NCBI RefSeq assembly: GCF_000003815.2
Contig: NC_049988.1
Coordinates: 4,161,738 to 4,225,737, forward strand
Reading direction: 5' to 3'
From: Branchiostoma floridae
Taxonomy: Eukaryota > Chordata > Leptocardii > Amphioxiformes > Branchiostomatidae
DNA length: 64,000 nt
Numbering within the stretch: position 1 is the stretch's first letter; every line of letters starts with the position of its first letter. This document shows positions 27,201 to 39,200 of the stretch, piece after piece. The position numbers and the translations under genes were made by a program. The notes under the pieces are model-generated. The model saw nothing but the letters and a program-made list of their open reading frames with translations, made no database searches and had not been told where the DNA came from.

Positions 27201-30200
27201 CCAGTGGTGCCTGGTTTTCCAGTGGTGTGTCCAGGCACGTTTGGACCAGTGGTGTGTCCAGGCACATATGGACCAGTGGTGTGTCCAGGCACATATGGAC
27301 CGGTGGTGTGTTCAGGCATGTATGGACCAGTGGTGTGACCAGGCATGTATGGACCAGTGGTGCCTGGTTTTCCAGTGGTGTGACCAGGCACATATGGACC
27401 AGTGGTGTGACCAGGCACATATGGACCAGTGGTGTGTCCAGGCACATATGGACCAGTGGTGTGTCCAGGCATGTATGGTCCTGTGGTGTATTTCTCATTT
27501 GGACCATGTGTTGTTCCTGTAATAAGAACAAACATTTATCTGTTAGGTACCAAATAAACACAAGACTATGGCTGTTGTGAACATAAGACAAAAAGAAAAT
27601 GTGTACTAGAAGCCTTATGGTGATGCAGTGTCAAATGTTAAGTATTCATGTATGAATATATAGCTAATGTGGTGTTTACAATACAGTCTTAAACATAAGA
27701 GAGTGTATCATATACATAATTTTTTTCATGTAACAGATGATAATAGCAGTACAACAATAATCATCTACTTCTTAAGAATGTGGTTCCAAAAGCCTATATC
27801 CCCCTTTATCATATTTCATCACATGGTTGTGTACAAAGGATCTTCTTCTCTTAGCTTGGCTTCACTGACATAGAATCTTGCGAACCAACGTTATACTGAT
27901 GTTACATTCGCGCAATTTTTCAGTAAATCTGACAGAATCTGGCTACCTTCAGGGCCCCTTGTTGTGGTCAGCACGCACTCCTCGTATGATGGCCTGATGA
28001 CACACCTTCCACCGACCTTCTCCATAGCAGGGTCAGGACAGGCGCAGTAGTTACAGCCTGCGATACGTGGACACTCTGCTGCCACGTTCCCATCACAACC
28101 AACCAGGCACTTGCACTCCCACAAACAGGCTGGAACATGGAGGTTAATATTTGTCAATGAAGGTTACACATCCAGGTCATAAGATATGCCAGTTGTGTGG
28201 ATGCTATCTGAAATGTCTGACCGTTTTCAAAATACACATACACATGTTTCTAGACAATGGAAAATTATTTCCAAGAAACTATGGACACACATTAATTTTT
28301 TCATTACATGTACTTTTGTACCAGTGACTCTAGAAACTCTTTTCATTTTTGAGGCAATCATTACAAAATCTAACCTGTCAGGAGTAAAAGACATGGTCAA
28401 TGCTTACCATTCCCATCGATGATTTACCAATGACAGGCAAACGAGGTAAGATATCAGCTAAAATATCTTCAACCACTTTGGGGGAACACTATTCTGATCA
28501 TATTTCAAAATGTTGAATGAAAAATCACTAGAGGTTCGGAAGAAAATAACAAGTAATAAAAGAAAGTTTTGAGCTCTATCAAAGTTTCATTGACAATCCT
28601 TTAACTCACTTCTACGAGGCATGGCAGTTGTTCCCTCAGCAACAGTGGTAACAGATTCACTTAGACTTCCAGTTGTGGCCTCAAATGGCTTGCCAGTGGT
28701 GTAGACTTCTGAAGGTTTCCCTGTGGTCATCTCAGATGGCTTGCCTGTGGTGTAGGTTTCTGAAGGCTTGCCTGTGGTGTAGACTTCTGAAGGCTCACCT
28801 GTAGTGTAGACTCCTGAAGGCTCACCAGTGGTATAGGTTTCTGAAGGCTTGCCTGTGGTGTAGACTCCTGAAGGCTCACCTGTGGTGTACGTTTCTGAAG
28901 GCTTGCCTGTAGTGTAGACTCCTGAAGGCTCACCTGTGGTGTAGACCCCTGAAGGCTCACCTGTAGTGTAGACCCCTGAAGGCTTGCCTATGGTGTAGGT
29001 TTCTGAAAGCTTGCCTGTAGTCATCTCAGATGACTTGCCTGTGGTGTAGGTTTCTGAAGGCTTGGCTGTGGTGTAGGTTTCTGAAGGCTTGCCTGTGGTC
29101 ATCTCAGATGGCTTGCCAGTGGTAAGCCCCTCTGATGTTGTAGTCTCCCCACCACACTCACAGAACACCCTGACCTTGTAGTTGTAGCAGAAAGGCAGGA
29201 ATCCACGCTGCTTGGAGTTCTCACAAACCAGACCCTGGTGGATGTCACAGGTCACATCCTGGCCAGTCCTGGTGTAGTCCATCTCCAAACCACTGTCCAC
29301 ACGACATTCAATGTCTACAGAAAATGGAGATGGATACAGTATTTGTCAGTAAAACAAACAGCCAATATCAAATAATTTTTCTTAAGTAGTTATAAGTATC
29401 AGCTAAAGTATCAGTCAAACCAACAGTAGTGCAAGGAGACTTACTTGTAATCATCTCAGGCCCGCAGAAGTCATATTTCTTCCTCAAGTTGTCGAAAGTT
29501 TCATAATCTCCACCAGAGACAACATCAGGATAGAAAGAGTTCATCCATTCTGTCCACTCGCCCTCACAGGGGTAGGGAGTTGTAGGCTCAGTCCCTGGTG
29601 CTGAAGGTTCAGTAGTGGTGGAGATATACTCTCCTGTGGTGTGGACTTCTGAGGGCTTGCCTGTGGTCATCTCAGAAGACTTGCCAGTGGTGTAGACTTC
29701 TGAAGGCTCACCAGTAGTCACCCCAGAGGGCTTGCCTGTGGTGTAGACTTCTGAAGGCTCACCTGTGGTGTAGACTTCTGATGGCTTGCCTGTGGTCATC
29801 TCTGATGGTTTGCCTGTAGTGAAGACTTCTGATGGCTTGCCTGTAGTAATCTCGAATTGCTTGCTAGTAGTAATCTCAGATGAACTGCTTGTAGTAATCT
29901 CAGAAGGTTTGCCTGTGGTGTGGGTTTCTGAGGGCTTGCCTGTGGTGTAGGTCTCTGAGGGTTTGCCTGTAGTCATCTCTGATGGCTTGCCAGTGGTCAT
30001 CTCAGATGGCTTTCCTGTGGTCATCTCAGAAGGCTTGCCTGTGGTGTAGGTTTCTGAAGGCTTGCCTGAGGTCATCTCAGAGGGCTTGCTAGTGGTGTAG
30101 GTCTCTGAAGGCTTGCCTGTGGTCATCTCCGATGGCTTGCCTGTGGTCATCTCAGAAGGCTTGCCTGTGGTGTAGATCTCAGAGGGTTTGCCTGTGGTCA

Positions 30201-33200
30201 TCTCAGAAGGCTTGCCTGTGGTGTAGGTTTCTGAAGGCTCACCAGTGGTCATCTCAGAAGGCTTGCCAGTGGTGATCTCAGATGGCGTTCCTGTGGTGTA
30301 GGTTTCTGAAGGCTTGCCTGTGGTGTAGGTTTCTGCAGGCTTGCCTGTGGTCATCTCAGATGGCTTGCCAGTGGTGTAAGTTTCTGAAGGCTTGCCTGTG
30401 GTGTAGGTTTCTGTAGGCTTACCTGTTGTCATCTCATATGGCTTGCCAGTGGTAAGGCCCTCTGATGTTGTAGTCTCCCCACCACACTCACAGAACACCC
30501 TGACCTTGTAGTTGTAGCAGAAAGGCAGGAATCCACGCTGCTTGGAGTTCTCACAAACCAGACCCTGGTGGATGTCACAGGTCACATCCTGGCCAGTCCT
30601 GGTGTAGTCCATCTCCAAAGCACTGTCCACGCGGCACTGAATATCTACAGAAAAGAGAAATAATTTTGATAAATATCCAATACATAGTGTGGCTACAATT
30701 TTCATATAATAGTAAAAAAATTAGTGCTCCAATAGATGAGAGGGTGGAGAAGAAATTGCACACCCCTCCTTCCCCATAAAAAGTCATGTGCAGGTCAGGC
30801 AAACAGGCAAACGCCTGTCTGCCTCCTCATCCGTCAAATCGACAGGAGAATAAAAAAAATAAAAAGTTTAAAAAAAATTATACATCAGATGGACTTACTT
30901 GTGATCATTTCAGGCCCGCAGAAGTCATATTTCTTCCTCAGGTTCTTGAATGTCTCATAATCTCCACCAGACATGACATCAGGATAGAAGGAGTTCATCC
31001 ATTCTGTCCACTCGCCCTCACAGGGGTAGGGAGCTGTAGGCTCTGTCCCTGGTGCTGAAGGTTCAGTAGTGGTTGAAGCAAACTTCTCTGTGGTCAGCTC
31101 AGAGAATGGTGTGGTTGCCAGCTCTGGTTTCACAGTCGTATAAACTGGCAAAGTAAAGAACCAAGTCTTGATAGATGAATCAAACAAAAAGCAAGTCGAA
31201 AGTCCTAATTTGATTAAGCATTCTTAGTAAGGCTTCAAAAAGCATAGCACTTGCTGGTTGTTTCACATACCACAAAATATGCATAAAATTTTAACTTTTT
31301 TTTTCAGTTTTTACTGCAAATGTTAAGAAATTATATTTTCGGAATCATTTGTCTTCTTGAAAACTAGTTAAGATGACAAAATTTCTTATAGTGACAAATT
31401 TTAAAAAAGAAAATAATTAATTCTGCAGTTTAGCCATCTTATTCCAGCCAAATGAAGATTTATGAAAAGAAATTATACATATTTATGACAAGAAATTATC
31501 CATACCTCCTTCACAATCTTCCTCATCACTTCCATTTGCACAGTCAATGACACCATTGCACTTTTGGTCATCAGTGGTCAGGCACTGACCATCACCACAG
31601 TCAAACCCTCTACACACACAGCGGTCACAGCACTCTCCGGTCATCCTGGTCCTTACTTGTGTGGCCTGAGTGAGAAAAGCATTCAAAGTGAAAGTGCAAC
31701 AAACAGTTTGTCATGCGTTACGTTTACCCTGTGTAATAGATTCTCTCACTCTAGGCTTAAAACTAAACAGAAAGCAAATTCACAGTTACGTTTTAACTTA
31801 GTATTGAACATGTATGAAAAAAATCACAATAAAAATGGCAAGTGCTATTAGCAAAACAAATGTCATTTTACCAAACTGCAGCAAAAATGTGATTTTAGAG
31901 TACAAATTAAACCTTTACAAATTTATCATTTGATTTATTACGTACCATAGCTAGAGGCTTGAAATATTATTCTATTGAAGCTTTTTATTTACCCCTATAC
32001 CACATGCTATCAGAAAGGATTCTTTAAATAGATTTTGATTTTCTGTTGCCATTGGTTCCAAGAGATAGAGTACCGGGGGCATCCTCATTAGATGGTTTTG
32101 AGACAATGCTTACAGCTATATGTGGGAAAGTTAGGTGAGACAGGTCATTCAGTGTAATGCTTGCCTGTGTTATAAGTACCTGTGAAGCTAGTGTGTTACC
32201 CCCAAAAGGGTGACTATACTAACTGGCAGTACAGATACAGATACAGACTTAAGTAGACTTACCTCATCACAGTAGACAGCAGCACAGTCCACTGTACTCT
32301 CACACTCCACCCTGTTGTCGAAACAGGCACACTCTGTACAGGGGCTGGCCACCCAGGTCTCTTTGGGCTGGAAGACAGTCATGCATGTGGTTTTAGTGGC
32401 AAACAATAAACAACATGAAAAAACAGTTACTGTAGTTACTTCAACTTTGATAATCTAGAGTATATGCCACATTGCACCTGTGGCAGAAGAGTGTAGGATG
32501 GCCTTACGTTGGTAAGATTCATATTAAAATAGCTGTTGGTTTGTGACAGGACATTTCATACAGTCACTTAGATTGAAAACATCTGGAGGTACTCAAAAAG
32601 AATGATCAATGAATCCTCTATTGATAGCATCTTCATTTTCACTTTTAAATCCTCTAAAAAAATGGCAAAGTCAGTTTACAAGGTCTAAGAGCTTGAGTGA
32701 CTCCCGACACCCCCCTCCCCCTAAAGAGGTGGTGCCTGTAGCACTGGCTTGCACCTTTGCAACTTGCTAGTGAAAACATTCTCAGAGAGAACCCTCAATT
32801 CAAATTCCTGGCTACGGGCATGAGACCTCCCATGAATATTGTTCAACAAAGACTAGAAACTAAAGTTTTTACCCCAAACCAACTTATGACACCTTACCAT
32901 TCTGACAATGCCCTCATCGTCCAGACAGGTGCAGTCGATGGGGTCCACACACTGGCTGCCGTTGAAGACAGATTTCCCGCTGCACTCGCAACACCCCTCC
33001 CCCATGGGCTGGCATGTGTCCTTCAGGTCATGACACACCTTCTCAAGACACTGTTTACAGTCTGAGGTAGCGTAGGGATACTGGCACACTGAGGTAATGA
33101 AAGACAGCAATGAAAATAATCAGTGTTGAAAAAAATGAACAAAAAGACACCATATTGTTGTATAGGATCACTTTGACAAATATGTGTGGATTTAAGTTGG

Positions 33201-36200
33201 CAATTATTGAAACTAGAATTTCTGCAGAAAGCTCGCCTATTTTTACCACTATCAAGGTTTGCAAAAGGCTTCAAGAAATGAGAAAATGGAAAGAGACACA
33301 ACAAGAAAACTCTGATGGTTCCGCTACACATTGGACCTTGGTAAGAGCAGTTCTGACTCAACCCCACAGATTGAATACCATTAAAATACTATATTGTGTT
33401 CAAGAAGTGTAGAATCAAAGTACAGTAACAGTTTGATATTAGTTATGTCCAGATCTTTGTTTATTTCCTTAGCTATGAAGGACATACTGTTAGGGCTGCC
33501 CAACTAGCTAGTAGCTACATGTATAGCAAAGGGCTAGTCCTGCTGTCAAGACAATACAGAATCATTATGTAGACTTTGAACATGATGGTATCTAATAAGT
33601 CGTCAAGATGTTGAATGTATATTCTGCAGACCTGGTGCAGGTGTTGGCGGAATCTCTGTCTCACAGAATGCCTCATCAGCGCCGTTGTCACAGTCCGCCT
33701 TTCCATCGCACTCCCACGACAGCGGGATACAGTCGGTGTAGTTACAGGGGAACTGTCCCGGGCAGTGTTCGTCGCACACGGGGCAGCACTGCTCGGGTTT
33801 GTACACGAGTTTCATGCCGTCCTCACACACCGGGATGGCACACTCGATGGTGGTACACTCTGTGTTACCCTGGGACTCACATTCACAGGTGGTGCAGGGG
33901 TCGGATCTCCACACACTACCAACCTGGTAAGAGAGAGGGCATTTCAAAAACTGATGCAAGCATAGAAAGAAAGAAAAGTTTGGCAAGAAAACTATCCAAT
34001 ATCACTCTCTTCATCTCACCGGTCCCAAATTTCATGTCCCTAGTACTTGAAATTTGCTAATATAGTCGAAGTTTAAGTGCATAACAGCAATTCATCTCAT
34101 CTCATCTCATTTCATCCACCTCTTAGTCTATTAACTGTTGGGGCACCAAGATCTGGCATCTCCACACACTACCAACTTTGTAAGAGAGAGGGCATTTCAA
34201 AACTGACACAAGCATGGAAAGAAAAAAAAGTTTGGCAAGAAACTATCCAATATCCTTCACTTTACCTTGCCTCACTGGTCCCAAAGCCTCACTGATAATA
34301 GGGGCAGCAAATTTTGTGTCTCTACTACTTGAAATTTGCAAAAACAGTCCAAATTCATTTGAACCATATAGCGTAACATTTCATCTCATCTATGTTTTAG
34401 TCTATTGACAGAAGACCTGTTTTCTCCACCCTTCTTAATTTTCTGTTTTTCTCAGTGTTTTACTTAGTGTCGTCCAATTTCCGTATTTTATCTATGGCTA
34501 TGGACACAACCTGCCGTACGTACAAATATGTGCCAAAACCTGGGCAATCTTTTGGGGTCCGTAAGTGGTAAGTACCGCCACCATATGAACTCTCAGGCAA
34601 TCCGACAGATTTTTGAGCACGCAGACAAGCCGTAGAACTTTACGTGCAGGCAGAGCTTTGTGTGCCATCGGGCTGCGGATTCGCCCCCCGTACATGCCAG
34701 TAGGGGCGATGCACCTGCCCTGTACAGCCTGAACGTTTTCAGAAATACGTGGTAGACATGGCCTCCCCAAAAAGCATACGGACAAATTGTACGTACGGCG
34801 GGTTGTGCCCTTAGCTTAAGTATAATTCGAATCCTCCCTAGTGTTTGAATTTTCAAAAATTATAGTACGAATTCAAATGCATAGAGATAACAACTTGTAC
34901 ATGTATATGCCAATTTTACCTCCAAGCATTCTCCCTGTACATAACAGCCGCTGCATGGTTCCGGTGTAGATGCGGGGATCTCTGTTGTGGCTGTAACCGT
35001 GGTGACTGCCTCGGATGAGATGGGAGTGGTGGGGATGGGAGTCGTGGCAGTGACAGTGGTTTCTGATGGCACTATGGAAAACAAAATTTATATGTGTTTG
35101 CAAGATCAAATTTAATAGTTTGATGTACATGTTTTAGCACTCAGCACTTACTTCTGAAGCTGGTGTGTTACGACAAAGGGCAGTTATACTGGCTATATAG
35201 ATACAGATACAGGTACCTATTCATAAGAGATAATAAAAGATAATCTTCCGTACTTTCACTTTGATAAAGTGTACTTGGACAAATTCAAAAGAATTACTTA
35301 CGAGATTGGCAATAGCAGCATTGGCTCCCTGAGGGGTTGATCAGCTCTTCATCCTGTAAAAGAAATGATAAGGCGACATATGATAAACTTAGATATACAA
35401 CTTGTTGACAGGAGTATGTGGATGGCCACAAGTTGTCTTAATACCAAGATGGCTGCAGATACTGTCAATAGTTTAAGATACTTTCCTCTATTATAAGGAC
35501 TGAGGTACTGGAAGGCAGAGCCCATTCCTCTCCTTCCAGGTCCTTTTACATTGTGTCTTCCCAATCAAAGTTGCTTTCCAATTAGGATATGTTGGACTCT
35601 TTAAGCCATGAGTGCCACGAATGAAGCCAACATCTCTCAATTCAGAGTTTACTAGCCTGACCACTCAGCAATTGATGCCACCAAGGAGGGGTAATGTAAC
35701 AGTTAACGCTAGTTCACCTTTATTTGCGGGGTAACCTATATCCATTTAAACATGGTATCTCTGGATTTTTAAAAATGGATTATCGAATTGTAGGATGGCA
35801 CCCATCTCAGTTACTGTCAAGCCCTGGCCTACACATACTTTTCTGCAATCGCTACAGCAAGGGGCTTGTTTGCTACTTCTAGTATGTGTTCAACTACAAT
35901 AATCATTGCAGTTTGATATAACAACGGATATTGGTTACCCCGCAGATAAAAGTGAACTAGCATTACACTTTCCTACAAAAGCTGCTACGGCATTTAATGC
36001 AAGAAATATGAAGGGCTCACCTCTGCACATGTCTTGTCACACTTCTTTGTGCAGAAGGCTAGGCGATCGCTACAGAGGCACAGTGTGCACTCATTGGCCA
36101 GCCACCTCCCACCAGACTAATGCAACATAAACAACATTACTCAGCACATACATTTGTAGCAACATAAACATATTGTTTATCATTACACAATGATGCAAAG

Positions 36201-39200
36201 AAATAAGATTTTGAAAATATGAATATAATGCAGATATGATTTAAAGAAATCATGATAGCAAATTTTACCAGACCACATTCTTTCAGTCTGTTTTCCAAGT
36301 TGGGCATCAACAATTTCATTTTCCTTCTTTACCATATTACATACTGTTACAATATTATTCATCATAATGCTTTACAAATTAAGATTGAAAATGTCTATGT
36401 GGATTTCTTGGTGAAGCAAAGAAAAGTATGAAACAATTGTGCATGTTTCTGAGATGTATGTCCACCCAATGTTACAAGACATAAAATTGAAGAATTTCAC
36501 AGCGTATGATTTGATAACTTTTATCAGCACTTCTTGCTAAATTTTAAGACACATTTTAGGACATATGTAATATTGTGTGATCTCTATGTCTTACAGCATA
36601 TGTCTTGCCCTGGTAGACACATGGACACTCAGTCTCTGGGATACACCTGGACCCATCCCTGTAGGTTCCCTCAGGACAGTAGCAGCCCATCTCACAGTTA
36701 TCTTCATTACACTCTTCATACACCATACTGCAGGTCTTGTTACAACTGCACTGCATGGCCACCAGAGGGGCTGAACACACTGTACAGAAGAATGGCAAAA
36801 ACGTTTTAAGTAGGAACAAGTCATTATGTTGTTGTTGTTGGCATCCATCTGTCTCAGAAGACAATGGTAGGCAGACAGGTTGGGTTAGGCGACCCGTCTG
36901 CCTGGCCTGCACGTGACTTTTTAGGGTGAAGGATACTCAAGGGGTGTGCACTTCCTTCTCCACCCTCTCATCTACTGGTGCACTAAGTCATACAGGGGCA
37001 AGAACTGTGTGTAACGTGTACATGTAAGACGGCCCCAGCAGATGCAAGTTTGTTGGTTGGAGTTTCCGTCTCTTAGGAGGACTTACGATGTACTTTTTCC
37101 TGTGAGTTCCATAAGTTTGTAAGCTGCAATGAAAGCTGCCAAAGAGGTTTAAAAATTCTAAACCCATGCTGATTTGAATCCACAGAAAGTCCTTGAACAG
37201 GCTTCTCCTTTATAGGTTTGAATTACAGCAAACAACCATGTGAAAACATGACATGACAAAAATGCAATATTTGGTATATCGGCTGGCACGTTCTATGACA
37301 GTCTTTATCTTTGGTCTGTTAGTCCTCACTGTCATTGAGTCAAACTTGCTTCAGTAATTATGATATTTATGATTTATCAGACAGAAGAGACACTATCCTA
37401 GTCCTATTCATGTAAACTAGCATGGCCTTTGGGGCCTGGGGATTTTTGCACTGCTGCCAAACATAAAACCAGGTCTGCGTTCTCAAGTGTGTAAGACGAA
37501 TCCCATAGTCCTGCTTACCTTGTCAAAACATAGACTTGCAAAATGAAAACATAAAAATGCAAATGTTTGCTCAAACAGTAATTGCCACACTATCACTAAT
37601 TGGATTGCTAATTTTGATGGACAGTCAGGATCAGTCCATTGTCCTTACCAACAGGAGTGGTAACTCCAGAGCTGGGGGTCGTTGACCCAGGTGATCCGGT
37701 AGTCTCAGCAGCACTGGGGGTCGTGGTGTATTCTGGGTATGGAGATGGTTTAGCTGTGGTCGCTGCTGGTGAGAAAAAAAATGAATTTTTAAGCTTTGTA
37801 CAATGAAGAAACAGTGCTTGCTTTGATAAATTTATCTTAAGAGTTGACACAAATAGCAGTGTGATCATATTTTAGCATATGATTGAGTTAAACTTTGTAA
37901 TGTATGGATTTTTGTCTGCGAATTCCAATAAAACAGATTATGAAATCATATTTTTGTAACTTACTGATTGCTCTACATTCACAGCATTCTCCTTCTTCCT
38001 GAACAAGTCTGTATCCCTGGAAACAAGGATGCACAAAATAGTCATTTAGAATAAACATCAAGTGATGGACAATTTATTCGATCCATGTAATGGACATCAT
38101 CTTGTAGTATTACAAAAAATAAAAGAGTGGTCAAAAATTAGATTAACATCATTGATTCAAGGTGTCTCTCCACTTAAATCATCATATTCTATACTTTATG
38201 GGTATTAGTGGAGAGCAGGGCTTTAGCCAGCTCGAAATTATTTTCTGTCAGCCAATTACAATCGTCGTGAAAACCGCAAAAATTAATTAGAAGGACTGAA
38301 CTGAGACCTTGAAAAACGGGTTTTAATGAGATTATCGTATGCAAAAGGGCGCCGACACACATTGTCAACAATCATAACAATAGCAAAACAAACAGTGTGT
38401 GGCTTTTACGGCCGTGGATGGCGTCCCCAAGCCGCCTGTAGCTTCCACCAAGGATTTTTGTCCGTCAAGGTTGACGGATTGGTTTTAAAATTTTTCCGTC
38501 AGACGCAGCAAATTTCCGTCAATTGACGGAAAAACGGACGCTGGCTAGACCCCTGGTGGAGAGGCACTTTTAACTGATAATTAGCTTATAATTCTGTAGT
38601 TATCAGAAGTAAAAAAGGAGGATAAAAAACTATTTAGATTACAAAATGAATAACTAAAAAAGGAACTTTTAATTGAAACATTGAAATTATCAGAGCCCTA
38701 GTTTTTAAAGACTATGCAAAAGAACTGCGATATGCAGTGCAAAGGATAAGAGTAACTTTTCTTAACTACAAAAATGTACCTACCTCAGCACAACTGTTCT
38801 TGTTGCAGGCCTTGTAGCATTCAGACTGGCCATTCACACATCTACAGGAGTGACAATCATCAGCAACCCACTCACTTCCGTCCTGTAGCAAGTACAGAAG
38901 AAATAAAAGGTTCTTGGTGACAATTGTGCAGATTTGGGCACACTGATGCACCAAAAGGTGACAGATTAGCCAAGAGGCTCATTGGGTATCACTCCACCCT
39001 CACATACATTTGTACTAGGGCTGGGTACCAGTACAGAAAATTCAGGTCCAAGTCCGGTTCAGGTCCAGAGGATCAGGTCCTGAACCTGGACCTGATGCAG
39101 TATGACTCATATCAATGGTCCATTTCATTACAAAGAAATCTGTTTGGTGGAGTATTAGACTTACATTGGCGTTTTAAAATCCTACAACGCTAACGGCACC

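Noticed and set aside
32757-33065. 102-residue + strand frame over E36
   Set aside because: Antisense to a cysteine-rich exon with good splice sites; no domain.
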